A DNA stretch of 64,000 nucleotides from Vibrio campbellii CAIM 519 = NBRC 15631 = ATCC 25920 (GTDB lineage Bacteria > Pseudomonadota > Gammaproteobacteria > Enterobacterales > Vibrionaceae): the NCBI RefSeq assembly GCF_002163755.1, contig NZ_CP015863.1, forward strand, positions 930,001 to 994,000, in the 5' to 3' direction. Each line of letters begins with the position of its first letter. Positions within the stretch are counted from its first letter, which is position 1. Shown here piece after piece: positions 23,957-33,202 of the stretch. The notes below the pieces were generated by a model, which searched no databases, was not told the origin of the DNA, and saw only the letters and a list, made by a program, of their open reading frames with translations. The position numbers and the translations under genes were made by a program.

Positions 23957-25690
23957 TTACATACGCTCTAGAGTATCGATACCTAGTAGAGACAGACCTT
24001 GCTTGATGGTCTTCGCTGTTAGCGCTGCTAGTTTCAGACGGCTTTGTTTCACGGCTTCGTCTTCAGCAACTAGGATAGGGCACGCTTCGTAGAAGCTAGA
24101 GAACTGACCTGCTAGTTCGAATAGGTAGCTACACATGATGTGTGGTTGACCTTCACGAGCAACAGATTGAACCGCTTCTTCGAACTGCATAAGTTTTGCG
24201 ATAAGCGCTTTTTCTTTCTCGTCAGTGATCTTAATTTCACCTTGTAGATCATCCATAGAAATGCCAGCTTTAGCGAATACAGATGCTACGCGAGTGTAAG
24301 CGTATTGCATGTATGGTGCAGTGTTACCTTCGAACGCTAGCATGTTGTCCCAATCGAACACGTAGTCCGTGGTGCGGTGCTTAGAAAGGTCTGCGTACTT
24401 AACCGCTGCCATTGCAACTGTGTTAGCGATCGCTTTCTTCTCGTCTTCGGCTAGTTCTGGGTTCTTAGATTCGATCAGCTGTGCTGCACGAACTTCTGCT
24501 TCATCTAGAAGATCAGCAAGACGAACCGTACCACCTGCACGAGTCTTGAATGGCTTACCGTCTTTACCTAGCATCATACCGAACGCGTGGTGTTCAAGAG
24601 ATACTGACTCTGGCACGTAGCCCGCTTTACGAACGATAGTCCAAGCTTGCATTAGGTGTTGGTGTTGACGAGAGTCGATGAAGTAAAGTACGCGGTCCGC
24701 GCCTAGTTCTTCGTAACGGTATTTCGCACATGCGATGTCCGTTGTTGTGTATAGGAAGCCGCCGTCGCGTTTCTGAACGATAACGCCCATCGCTTCACCG
24801 TCTTTGTTCTTGAATTCTTCAAGGAATACAACTTGCGCGCCGTCATCTTCAACCGCAAGACCTTGTGCTTTAAGGTCTGCTACGATCTTAGGTAGCATGT
24901 CGTTGTACATGCTTTCGCCCATTACGTCATCACGAGATAGAGATACGTTTAGACGATCGTAGTTGCGTTGGTTTTGAATCATGGTTACGTCAACCAGCTT
25001 CTTCCACATTTCTGCGCAGAACTCGTCGCCGCTCTGCAGTTTCACAACGTAGTTACGTGCCTTCACTGCGAATTCTTCGTCTTCGTCGTACAGTTTCTTA
25101 GACTCACGGTAGAAGCCTTCAAGGTCAGCCAGTTCCATAGAAACTTCGCCAGACTCTTGCTGTACACGCTCAAGGTTTGCGATAAGCATACCGAACTGAG
25201 TACCCCAGTCGCCGATGTGGTTCGCACGGATCACTTTGTGACCTAGGAACTCAAGAGTACGTACTACCGCATCACCGATGATGGTTGAACGTAGGTGACC
25301 AACGTGCATTTCTTTCGCAACGTTTGGTGCAGAGTAGTCAGCAACGATAGTTTGAGCTTCGTCTGCTGCAACGCCAAGGCGTGAATCAGCCAATGCTGCT
25401 TCCGCTTGCTTTGCTAGGAACTCTTCGCTTAGGAAAATGTTGATGAAACCAGGACCTGCGATTTCTGTCTTGCTCGCAATACCGTCTAGGTCTAGAACAT
25501 CCAGTACTTTCTGTGCAAATTCTCGTGGGTTAGTACCCAGTTTTTTAGCAACGCCCATTACGCCGTTTGCTTGGTAGTCACCAAATTGTGGCTTTGCTGA
25601 TTGGCGTACCGCCGCAGGACTGCCTGCAGGTGCGCCAGTGGCTTCTAGAGCCTGAGATACTTTGTCATTAATAAGTGCTTGGATATTCAC
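23957..25690 (-). CDS. argS: Arginyl-tRNA synthetase
   Basis: A 577-aa class I synthetase that charges tRNA-Arg. The start is GTG 25690 (MNIQALINDKVSQAL), which follows AAGGA at normal spacing and matches the family N-terminus; the TTG five codons earlier is unlikely. The HIGH-type motif is HVGH at 129-132 in APNVAKEMHVGHLRSTI. As in most ArgRS, the KMSKS loop is degenerate (near GKDGKPFKTRAGG). The DALR anticodon-binding domain forms the C-terminus. It is divergent from yecM, as in related bacteria. Confidence 0.97.
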   Translation of the reverse strand: MNIQALINDKVSQALEATGAPAGSPAAVRQSAKPQFGDYQANGVMGVAKKLGTNPREFAQKVLDVLDLDGIASKTEIAGPGFINIFLSEEFLAKQAEAALADSRLGVAADEAQTIVADYSAPNVAKEMHVGHLRSTIIGDAVVRTLEFLGHKVIRANHIGDWGTQFGMLIANLERVQQESGEVSMELADLEGFYRESKKLYDEDEEFAVKARNYVVKLQSGDEFCAEMWKKLVDVTMIQNQRNYDRLNVSLSRDDVMGESMYNDMLPKIVADLKAQGLAVEDDGAQVVFLEEFKNKDGEAMGVIVQKRDGGFLYTTTDIACAKYRYEELGADRVLYFIDSRQHQHLMQAWTIVRKAGYVPESVSLEHHAFGMMLGKDGKPFKTRAGGTVRLADLLDEAEVRAAQLIESKNPELAEDEKKAIANTVAMAAVKYADLSKHRTTDYVFDWDNMLAFEGNTAPYMQYAYTRVASVFAKAGISMDDLQGEIKITDEKEKALIAKLMQFEEAVQSVAREGQPHIMCSYLFELAGQFSSFYEACPILVAEDEAVKQSRLKLAALTAKTIKQGLSLLGIDTLERM

Positions 25691-25910
25691 ACGCGTTTCC
25701 TTCAATTCAAGGACGAAGAACTCGGCGAAGTAAGTGCCAAGTTCTGCTGGAGTTCACAAAAATGGGGCTAATGATAACAACTTTATTGCTTTTCATACAG
25801 AGAGGAATTGGGGAAATTTATACTTTTTCGATTGAATGGAAATGAGGCTTGGTTTGCGTTTACTATTGCGCTCAGAGTAATGAGATAAATAGCCCCACAA
25901 GAGAGCCACA

Positions 25911-26507
25911 ATGACGACTCAACTAGTTGAAAAACGCCTAGCGCCTGAATTGATGATCCAAGATTTGGATGCATTTATGGCGAAGATTGAAGAGTTTGCA
26001 TCCCTGTTAAAACTGGATCTGAGCTTTGCTCAAGCTGACCATATTGCGTTGCGTATTAACGATACTGATACTGCAAAAGCTGCGCATGAGGCTTGGAGTC
26101 AATACGGAAAGGTGATTTCACAAGCGAAAATCAACGGTCGCCCAATTATTGTTATTGAGTTCGATAAAGCGTTGGAAAGCCGTGGCTGGAAGATTGAGTG
26201 TCTGGAGCTGCCATACCCTGCGGAAGGCAAAATCTACCCAACTGAAAGCTGGGAACATGTGGAGTTTGTGATTCCGTCTCATGCCGAAACCGCAGATGAG
26301 TTTCTTGCTGATTTGAGACACACTTATCCAGCGTTTGGCGCACGCTTTAATGAGTTAGAAGAGCTGGGTGTGAAGATCAAACTATCGAGCCCGAAAGGGG
26401 AAGGCGAACGCTTGAATAACCCAACGGTGGCGTTTAAGTATCAAGGCATTTGTATCAAGCTGCACCCGCATTCACTCAAGCGTATTGTTGAGTCTGAGCA
26501 GTCGTAA
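25911..26507 (+). CDS. yecM: YecM/VOC-family protein
   Basis: A 198-aa protein resembling E. coli YecM, a vicinal-oxygen-chelate-like fold. Typical stretches are QADHIALRINDTDTA (about 40-54), the central YPTESWEHVEFVIP (about 105-118) and VAFKYQGICIKLHPHSL near the end. The metal ligands His44, Glu89-like and His112 are plausible. The family has no proven activity. It lies next to argS as in enterics, and a terminator follows. Confidence 0.85.
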   Translation: MTTQLVEKRLAPELMIQDLDAFMAKIEEFASLLKLDLSFAQADHIALRINDTDTAKAAHEAWSQYGKVISQAKINGRPIIVIEFDKALESRGWKIECLELPYPAEGKIYPTESWEHVEFVIPSHAETADEFLADLRHTYPAFGARFNELEELGVKIKLSSPKGEGERLNNPTVAFKYQGICIKLHPHSLKRIVESEQS

Positions 26508-26542
26508 ACGCTAGAGTGAGAGTTGCTTAGTTGTTGGAAGCA

Positions 26543-26566
26543 AAAAGGGAGCCGAGGCTCCCTTTT
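26543..26566. terminator. Bidirectional terminator between yecM and the lipoprotein gene
   Basis: AAAAGGGAGC and GCTCCCTTTT form a stem around a tiny CGAG loop. It has A-rich and T-rich flanks on both sides, between two convergent genes. Confidence 0.85.
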
Positions 26567-26578
26567 GCAAGCTAACTA

Positions 26579-26947
26579 TTATTTAGTTAGTGACTTGCTT
26601 TTTGGGTTTGTAATGAAAAGCTTTTTGCCTTGCAACTCTTCATCTAGAGGCAGTGTAAAAGTTTTGGCAAACGGCATTCGTTTACAATGATCCGCCTTGT
26701 CTCTAACGATAGTAATAAGAGCTTCTGTCTGTGAGCTTTGCTCTATTTTTAGGCTAAAGTCCTCGTTTTCACTGCAGCCGTTAGACTCTGTGATAAATGA
26801 AATTTGACTCTCACTTGTCCTATAAGCCTCTACCATCATTGCTTGGTGCTCAGACGTCTGGTTTGTTTGCAGTCCTGCGTTTGCTGAACATGCAGTTAAA
26901 CTGATAGTGCCCAAACCAAGTAGGAATATCTTGAGTCTATGTTTCAT
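26579..26947 (-). CDS. Small lipoprotein of unknown function, paired with the secreted protease
   Basis: A 122-aa protein with a lipoprotein signal peptide: MKHRLKIFLLGLGTISLTAC, lipobox LTAC with Cys20. The mature part has two further cysteines (SNGCSENED and DHCKRMP) that may form a disulfide. I recognise no family. The ATG is 4 bases after the stop codon of the protease gene, so the two form an operon. A role in helping the protease or protecting the cell from it is possible but unsupported. Confidence 0.7.
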   Translation of the reverse strand: MKHRLKIFLLGLGTISLTACSANAGLQTNQTSEHQAMMVEAYRTSESQISFITESNGCSENEDFSLKIEQSSQTEALITIVRDKADHCKRMPFAKTFTLPLDEELQGKKLFITNPKSKSLTK

Positions 26948-26951
26948 CTCG

Positions 26952-28580
26952 TTACCTTTTTTTGCGTCGTACGAATGAACCTGCAGCCATTAACACCAGT
27001 AGGCCAATAGATAAACTGCCGCCTGAACTAGACTTTTTATTAACGTCGTTACCAGTATTGCCAGCATCACCCGTATTGTCTGTGCTGACTGACATATTTA
27101 TGTTGCGAACAAATGCTTGCGCGCTGTAAATGCCACTTGAAAGCGGGTGTTTGAGGTATGCAAACGTTATCGTATTAGATGCTTTGTAAAGATCGATCTG
27201 GATCTCTTTATAATCGAGGAGTTGGTTGGTGCTATCGTAAATTTCACCATTAACTAAGATGAGCAAGTAATCAAAACCATCGGACATTACTTTGAGATCC
27301 ATGGTAAGTTTGCCCTTCGGAAGATCGGTCAAAACCAGCTCAGATACACCAGGATAAGCTCCCATATCCGCTGATTGCAGTTCACCATTTTCAGCCGTCC
27401 AAGCGTTTTGACCGGTATAAACATTTGCGTCTGCTAGCGGAATGGCATTACGCACTGATCTGCTTGCTTTATCTACACCTGAATACTCGAAAGTTGTTGT
27501 GAGTCTGGACAGTTTCGGATGATCGGTAAAGAGCTCTATCGTTGTTTCTGATTCCGAATAGCTAGGTTGGTAGCCGACGGTAATTTGACAGCTTTGCGAA
27601 GGCTTTAAGGTACCAGTACAATTGCTTTTCTCGATGGTACTTCCGTATGTTATTGTGCTTTGGTAGATGTTGAATGGGATAGTATCGTCATTACGAATAG
27701 TAAAGGTCTCTTGCTGCGCTTTTCGCTCAACGAAACGAAGATCTCGGTACTTAGTGAAGCTGATAGTATTGCGATGGCTATCTATCCATCCATTGTGTTG
27801 AAAATGAGCGACGTTGGCGTAAACACCATAAGCGTTTGGTTGAGCACATCCATCCCCCCAGCTGACCACGCCTAGCAATTTGTTGATACCGTTATCATCA
27901 ACGATGAGTGGACCGCCGCTATCTCCTTGGCAGCTATCTTTTCCTCCCCAATAGTATCCCGCACAGATGCCATCATCTGATACCTTGGCGTAATCTCCTT
28001 TTAGGTTTTGGCAGGTCTCTCGATCCACATACTCTAAATCAACTTGTTGTAAAACAGCCGGAAATTCCCTTCCTGTCGTAGAGGTGTTTCCCCATCCTGC
28101 GACATGTACTTTATCTCCTGCGCGTACGTTAGCTAGAACTTCTGGCGTTGCAAGAGCAATAGTCGCGCTGTCGACACTGCGTTCCAACTCAATAAGAGCA
28201 ATGTCATTGTTCGTTGTTATGTTGTTATATTCATCATGTGAATAGATATTTTTAATGGCGATGCGCTGTGCTTGAGACTCTCTGTTTTTGTCATAAAGAC
28301 CAAGAACGATATCCAGATCGTCCGCATTGAAGTCTTCTACGCAGTGCGCAGCAGTTAATACGTATTTTCCACCAAGGAAACTACCGCCACATAAGTGACC
28401 AATAGATGCTGGCTGTCCTTTACGTACCAGTGAAGCAATAAACCTCCAGTCAGAAGTATTGGCTGGCTCACCGCCGATAATGCGAGTGGTTACATCATTC
28501 TTAACAGGCTCAAGAGTATCTGCGATTGTGGTTGCTGGCAAAGTCAGCCCAATCAGAAAAGCCACTAACGTTTTTTTCAT
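26952..28580 (-). CDS. Secreted trypsin-like serine protease with GlyGly-CTERM tail
   Basis: A 542-aa protein. It has a signal peptide (about 1-20), a propeptide ending at Arg33 before IIGG, and a chymotrypsin-fold domain with the catalytic triad His79 (LTAAHC), Asp126 (TNNDIALIEL) and Ser221 (GDSGGPL). A second domain (about 275-510) is beta-rich and of unknown function. The C-terminus is a Ser/Gly linker, one hydrophobic helix and RRKKR, the GlyGly-CTERM sorting signal that rhombosortase processes. V. cholerae VesA/VesB/VesC have the same layout and leave by type II secretion. A calcium site and the substrate are unknown. Confidence 0.92.
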   Translation of the reverse strand: MKKTLVAFLIGLTLPATTIADTLEPVKNDVTTRIIGGEPANTSDWRFIASLVRKGQPASIGHLCGGSFLGGKYVLTAAHCVEDFNADDLDIVLGLYDKNRESQAQRIAIKNIYSHDEYNNITTNNDIALIELERSVDSATIALATPEVLANVRAGDKVHVAGWGNTSTTGREFPAVLQQVDLEYVDRETCQNLKGDYAKVSDDGICAGYYWGGKDSCQGDSGGPLIVDDNGINKLLGVVSWGDGCAQPNAYGVYANVAHFQHNGWIDSHRNTISFTKYRDLRFVERKAQQETFTIRNDDTIPFNIYQSTITYGSTIEKSNCTGTLKPSQSCQITVGYQPSYSESETTIELFTDHPKLSRLTTTFEYSGVDKASRSVRNAIPLADANVYTGQNAWTAENGELQSADMGAYPGVSELVLTDLPKGKLTMDLKVMSDGFDYLLILVNGEIYDSTNQLLDYKEIQIDLYKASNTITFAYLKHPLSSGIYSAQAFVRNINMSVSTDNTGDAGNTGNDVNKKSSSGGSLSIGLLVLMAAGSFVRRKKR

Positions 28581-28729
28581 TTTAATTCCGTAATATTAAA
28601 GTGATTTTATAAGAAATGAGAATTAATTATAGATAGAGTTATTACTCAAGTAAATGGCTGAAAGAAAATGAAAAGCTATAAAATAGGGGAGTGATTCTTG
28701 GGATTTATTGCGGAAGATACTGTTGAAAA

Positions 28730-28758
28730 AATAAACCCGCCGATTAGGCGGGTTTATT
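28730..28758. terminator. Terminator behind purU
   Basis: AATAAACCCGCC (28730-28741), loop GATTA, GGCGGGTTTATT (28747-28758). It lies downstream of leftward purU and upstream of the protease gene. The T-rich tract is on the side needed for purU. Confidence 0.85.
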
Positions 28759-28788
28759 AATAGTGAAATTGTAAAAAGAGAGAAGTAA

Positions 28789-29622
28789 TTACAGAATAAC
28801 CGTCTTATTGCCGTAAACAAATACGTGGTCATTGACCACTTTATTCAGAGCCTTGCTCAATACGTTCTTCTCTACATCGCGACCTGCTTGCGCCATATCT
28901 TGTGCGCTGAACGTGTGATCCACTGGAATAACGTCTTGCTTGATGATTGGACCCTCATCCAAGTCATTTGTCACGAAGTGCGCCGTAGCACCGATGATCT
29001 TCACACCGCGATCGTAAGCTTGTTGGTATGGCTTAGCACCGATAAACGCGGGTAAGAAGCTGTGGTGGATATTGATGATCTTGTGACGGTATTTCTCCAC
29101 GAAAGTCGGAGTGAGAACACGCATGTATTTCGCCAGTACAAGGTAATCGGCATCATATTGATCAATCACGTCAAGCATCTTCTGCTCGTGCTCTTCACGG
29201 CTAAGATCTTCGTGAGTCACGTGATGGTAAGGGATATCAAAACGTTCAGTGAGTGTTTGAAGTTTGTCGTAGTTACCAACAACCGCAGCAATTTCAACAT
29301 CTAAGCTGCCATCGTAAGTCTTCATCAGAATATCACCCAGACAGTGCGCTTCTTTGGTTACTAGGATGACGATGCGTTTACGCCGAGAGCTAATAAGTTT
29401 ACGTTTTGCACCTTGTGGCAGCGCTTGGTCTAAATCGGCGAGTAGCGTTTGATCGTTGAAGTAACCCTCCAACTCGGTTCTCATGAAAAAGTGTCCACTG
29501 GTGTTATCAACAAACTCGTTATTATGAACGATATTCAGCTGATGCTTATAACAGATATTGGTGATTTTTGAGATCAAACCCGGTGCGTCAGAACAATGGG
29601 TTAACAGTGTTTTCTTTTCCAT
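28789..29622 (-). CDS. purU: Formyltetrahydrofolate deformylase
   Basis: A 277-aa enzyme that hydrolyses 10-formyl-THF to formate and THF, balancing one-carbon pools and feeding formate to PurT. The N-terminal ACT domain (about 1-85) starts LLTHCSDAPGLISKITNICY. The formyltransferase-like domain follows, with the catalytic Asn-His-Asp set in INIHHSFLPAFIGAKPYQQAY and GPIIKQDV. The length matches the E. coli enzyme (280 aa). Single gene, leftward. Confidence 0.97.
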   Translation of the reverse strand: MEKKTLLTHCSDAPGLISKITNICYKHQLNIVHNNEFVDNTSGHFFMRTELEGYFNDQTLLADLDQALPQGAKRKLISSRRKRIVILVTKEAHCLGDILMKTYDGSLDVEIAAVVGNYDKLQTLTERFDIPYHHVTHEDLSREEHEQKMLDVIDQYDADYLVLAKYMRVLTPTFVEKYRHKIINIHHSFLPAFIGAKPYQQAYDRGVKIIGATAHFVTNDLDEGPIIKQDVIPVDHTFSAQDMAQAGRDVEKNVLSKALNKVVNDHVFVYGNKTVIL

Positions 29623-29871
29623 AAATCAGATACTTCCATGTATTATTTTTCTAGCGTACGAATAAAAGGGTCACGTCAGAAGCGTGAATCGTACAGCAAT
29701 TTGACTTCATAAATAATCTATTCTCGGCGCGGTTTCAACAAATTATCCGTTGAACCCTTTGTTTGGTGTGCTTCATTTGTTCATTTAAAACACCAAGGTT
29801 TACTCTGCGTTAACCCTCGAATTGATATAAGCGATTCAGTATTCGTGTGTTTAATGTCGAGGAGGTAAAGG

Positions 29872-30054
29872 ATGCCTAAACATTTTGGTGTTTCTGATGA
29901 GGATCTCCGCCAGTTAATGGAACAATTACATTTGCTCAATGCAAACCAAAAATCTCTGTTGCAACGTCAACTGAGGAAACTAACCGTCTCTGAATCCATG
30001 AGCACTTTGTCGGAAGAGGAACCCTCGTTTCTGCAAACCGTATTGAGTCGTTGA
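29872..30054 (+). CDS. Conserved-looking small protein of unknown function (60 aa)
   Basis: A very strong ribosome site (GAGGAGGTAAAGG) precedes ATG 29872, which is the main reason to call this a gene. The 60-aa product is highly soluble, Leu/Gln-rich and mostly helical (SDEDLRQLMEQLHLLNANQKSLLQRQLRKL), with no signal peptide. It stands alone between purU (leftward) and yoaA (rightward). Family and function are not recognised. Confidence 0.7.
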   Translation: MPKHFGVSDEDLRQLMEQLHLLNANQKSLLQRQLRKLTVSESMSTLSEEEPSFLQTVLSR

Positions 30055-30136
30055 GAGTGAATAGACAGAAATAGCGCTGCAGGTTGTCTGATTGAACAAG
30101 TATCTCTGATATACTCACGACAATTTTTCCAACCAG

Positions 30137-32071
30137 ATGTCAGGCATGATCGCAAAAACATTCTCCTCTGAGGGCGCGTTAGGCAAAGCCATTCCGGGCT
30201 TTCAAGCTCGCCAGCCACAAATCGATATGGCAGAAGCTGTCAGCAGTGCGATCAAAGACCAAACTCAGCTGGTGGTAGAAGCCGGAACGGGAACGGGTAA
30301 GACCTTCGCTTACCTTGTGCCAGCGCTATTAAGTGGCAAAAAAGTCATCATCAGTACCGGGTCGAAGAACCTGCAAGAGCAATTGTATCACCGTGACTTG
30401 CCTTTGATGGTCAATGCTTTGGGCTTTTATGGACAAGTTGCGCTACTAAAAGGTCGCTCCAATTACCTATGTTTGGATCGTCTTAGCCGACAAATGGTCG
30501 AGAGCCATACTAATGAGGCCGATCCAACACTGCTGACTCAATTGGTTAAAGTCCGCACTTGGTCGTCTGAAACCAAAACGGGCGATTTAGGTGACTGTGA
30601 TGATCTGTCAGAAGACAGCATGATCATCCCAACCATTACCTCCACCAACGATAACTGCCTGGGTAAAGAGTGTCCGAGCTACACCGATTGTTTCGTCTTA
30701 AAAGCACGCAAACGCGCAATGGATTCAGACATTGTTGTCGTCAACCACCACTTGTTCCTTGCAGACCTCGCGATCAAAGAAACCGGCTTTGGTGAGTTGA
30801 TCCCAGAAGCTGACGTGTTCATCTTCGACGAAGCGCACCAGCTTCCAGACATTGCCAGCGAATACTTCGGACAATCGATCTCTAGCCGTCAGATCCAAGA
30901 GCTCGCTAAAGACATTGAGATAGCCTACCGCACTGAAGCAAAAGACATGCGCCAGCTACAAAAAGTCGGTGAAAAGCTGATGCAAAGTGCGATGGATATG
31001 CGCATCGTGCTCGGTGAACCGGGCTTTCGTGGAAACTGGCGTGAAGCGCTGCAGTCGGAATCGATCAAGCGTGAATTGGTGCGCTTAACCGATAGCTTAG
31101 ACTTGGCGATTGATGTGTTGAAACTGGCGCTAGGTCGAAGCCAATTGCTGGATACCGCTTTTGAGCGTGCCAACCTGATCAAAGGACGAATTGATCGCGT
31201 TTGTGATGTCGATATTACTGGTTACTCATACTGGTACGACACATCTCCCCGCCACTTTGCTCTGCACATTACGCCGCTATCGGTTGCAGATAAATTCCAT
31301 GAGCAAATTGAAATCAAACAAGGCGCGTGGATTTTCACGTCTGCAACCCTTGCAGTATCTGGCGACTTTAAACACTTTACCGATCGTCTTGGATTGAACC
31401 CGAAGCAGCAGTTTTCGTTGCCATCTCCGTTCGATTACGAGAAGCAAGCGCGCCTATGTGTGCCTCGTTATTTGCCAGAGCCAAACAGCCCAGGCTTAGC
31501 CGACAAACTGGTGCGAATGCTTGCGTCTGTGATTGAAGAGAACGACGGGCGTTGTTTCTTCCTGTGTACTTCGCACAGCATGATGCGTGAGCTTGGTGAA
31601 CGCTTCCGTGAAGTGCTGGATCTGCCTGTGCTAATGCAAGGTGAGATGAGCAAACAAAAGACCCTTGCCGAGTTTATGGAACTGGGTAATGCACTGCTGG
31701 TGGCGACGGGTGCATTCTGGGAAGGGATCGATGTTAGAGGTGATGCGCTGAGCTGTGTTATCATCGACAAATTACCGTTTACTGCCCCTGATGACCCGCT
31801 GCTCAAAGCCCGAATCGAAGATTGTCGATTACGTGGCGGTGAGCCGTTTGCAGAAGTGCAAATCCCAGATGCGGTTATCACGTTAAAGCAGGGCGTAGGA
31901 CGTTTGATTCGAGACCAAAAAGATCATGGTGCCTTAATCATTTGCGACAACCGTTTGGTAACGCGTGATTACGGTGGCACCTTCCTTGGCAGCTTACCGC
32001 CAATCCCAAGAACACGGGATTTGGAACGAATCAAAACATTCCTAAAAACAGAACAACCTGCCGCAGACTAA
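30137..32071 (+). CDS. yoaA: DinG-family ATP-dependent DNA helicase YoaA
   Basis: A 644-aa XPD/Rad3-like 5'-3' helicase. Walker A AGTGTGKT is at 49-56. Four cysteines for a 4Fe-4S cluster are visible: SNYLCLDRL, then DNCLGKECPSYTDCF. The DEAH box is in IFDEAHQLP, and the C-terminal motif VI is GVGRLIRDQ. YoaA in E. coli works with the clamp-loader subunit HolC in repair of stalled forks. ATG 30146 is an alternative start; neither has a good ribosome site. The yoaA-tsaB order is conserved. Confidence 0.94.
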   Translation: MSGMIAKTFSSEGALGKAIPGFQARQPQIDMAEAVSSAIKDQTQLVVEAGTGTGKTFAYLVPALLSGKKVIISTGSKNLQEQLYHRDLPLMVNALGFYGQVALLKGRSNYLCLDRLSRQMVESHTNEADPTLLTQLVKVRTWSSETKTGDLGDCDDLSEDSMIIPTITSTNDNCLGKECPSYTDCFVLKARKRAMDSDIVVVNHHLFLADLAIKETGFGELIPEADVFIFDEAHQLPDIASEYFGQSISSRQIQELAKDIEIAYRTEAKDMRQLQKVGEKLMQSAMDMRIVLGEPGFRGNWREALQSESIKRELVRLTDSLDLAIDVLKLALGRSQLLDTAFERANLIKGRIDRVCDVDITGYSYWYDTSPRHFALHITPLSVADKFHEQIEIKQGAWIFTSATLAVSGDFKHFTDRLGLNPKQQFSLPSPFDYEKQARLCVPRYLPEPNSPGLADKLVRMLASVIEENDGRCFFLCTSHSMMRELGERFREVLDLPVLMQGEMSKQKTLAEFMELGNALLVATGAFWEGIDVRGDALSCVIIDKLPFTAPDDPLLKARIEDCRLRGGEPFAEVQIPDAVITLKQGVGRLIRDQKDHGALIICDNRLVTRDYGGTFLGSLPPIPRTRDLERIKTFLKTEQPAAD

Positions 32072-32116
32072 TGCGCTGTGGCATCAATAAATTAAAGAAG
32101 AATTGTAGAGAGTTAC

Positions 32117-32818
32117 ATGAGCGCAAAAATTCTTGCTATCGATACGGCAACTGAGAACTGTTCAGTTGCGCTACTGGTTAATGACCGAGTGATTTCACGC
32201 AGTGAAGTGGCTCCTCGTGACCACACTAAGAAAGTACTGCCTATGGTAGACGAAGTACTGAAAGAAGCGGGCCTGACTCTACAAGATCTAGACGCATTGG
32301 CGTTTGGTCGTGGTCCGGGCAGCTTTACTGGCGTTCGTATCGGTATTGGTATCGCGCAAGGTTTGGCGTTTGGTGCTGACTTACCAATGATTGGCGTTTC
32401 AACGCTGGCTGCGATGGCACAAGCAAGCTACCGTCTGCACGGTGCAACGGATGTCGCGGTTGCGATTGATGCGCGTATGAGTGAAGTTTACTGGGCACGT
32501 TACACTCGCCAAGAAAACGGTGAATGGGCTGGTGTCGATGCAGAATGTGTTATTCCACCAGCGCGTCTAGCGGAAGAAGCACAAGCAGACGACAAAACGT
32601 GGACTAAAGCGGGTACTGGTTGGGATGCTTACCAAGAAGATCTTGGCAAACTGCCACTCAACTTAACGAGCGGTGATGTGCTTTACCCTGATTCGCAAGA
32701 CATCGTGATTCTTGCTGAACAGGAACTTAAGAAAGGCAACACAGTCCCAGTAGAAGAATCGAGCCCGGTTTATCTGCGCGATAATGTAACGTGGAAGAAA
32801 CTTCCGGGTCGCGAATAA
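32117..32818 (+). CDS. tsaB: tRNA threonylcarbamoyladenosine biosynthesis protein TsaB
   Basis: A 233-aa ASKHA-fold protein that dimerises with TsaD and, with TsaE, installs t6A37 in ANN-decoding tRNAs. The N-terminal ILAIDTATENCSVALL is the ASKHA signature, and GRGPGSFTGVRIGIGIAQGLA is the family hallmark. The length equals that of E. coli TsaB (231). It follows yoaA by 45 bases and has its own terminator downstream. Confidence 0.96.
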   Translation: MSAKILAIDTATENCSVALLVNDRVISRSEVAPRDHTKKVLPMVDEVLKEAGLTLQDLDALAFGRGPGSFTGVRIGIGIAQGLAFGADLPMIGVSTLAAMAQASYRLHGATDVAVAIDARMSEVYWARYTRQENGEWAGVDAECVIPPARLAEEAQADDKTWTKAGTGWDAYQEDLGKLPLNLTSGDVLYPDSQDIVILAEQELKKGNTVPVEESSPVYLRDNVTWKKLPGRE

Positions 32819-32835
32819 TTCATTACTACTAGAAT

Positions 32836-32860
32836 ATACGGGGCGTTTGCCCTGTATTTT
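32836..32860 (+). terminator. Terminator after tsaB
   Basis: ATACGGGGC (32836-32844), loop GTTT, GCCCTGTAT (32849-32857), then TTT. One G-T wobble. It ends 12 bases before the next ATG, so the next gene depends on read-through or on a promoter overlapping this hairpin. Confidence 0.75.
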
Positions 32861-32871
32861 TATGGAGCGTT

Positions 32872-33177
32872 ATGGCGTCTATCAATGGTTTACCTCCTGC
32901 GTTAATACCGGGTGCAAAACGCACCAATAAAGTCGGTCAAAAAGGGCAGGTAAAGAAAGCTCAAGATAAGCAGCCCGTTGGTCAACCTTCTAAGGTGGCG
33001 AACGCTGTCGCGCATTCCATTAAGCAAGTGGATGAGTCTCAGATTCATCGTGCTCAAGTGCAATATGATTTGCCCGAGGGTCATGCTCGCAAAGCAATGG
33101 AACAGTATATGGACGTCATGAATCGAGCTAAGAAAGAGGAACTTGCCCAATTACTTGGTGTCGATATCTATGTGTAA
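32872..33177 (+). CDS. Hypothetical protein (101 aa), Vibrio-type, unknown function
   Basis: Starts at ATG 32872 with GGAGCG just upstream. The first 45 residues are basic and low in complexity (Lys/Gln/Gly-rich, no signal peptide) and look unstructured. The last 45 are a likely helical segment ending AKKEELAQLLGVDIYV. It sits between tsaB and an slp-like lipoprotein gene, positions that are adjacent in enterics, so it is an insertion relative to those genomes. I do not recognise a family. Confidence 0.7.
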   Translation: MASINGLPPALIPGAKRTNKVGQKGQVKKAQDKQPVGQPSKVANAVAHSIKQVDESQIHRAQVQYDLPEGHARKAMEQYMDVMNRAKKEELAQLLGVDIYV

Positions 33178-33202
33178 AAAAACGAATTTATAGTGTGGGT
33201 TT

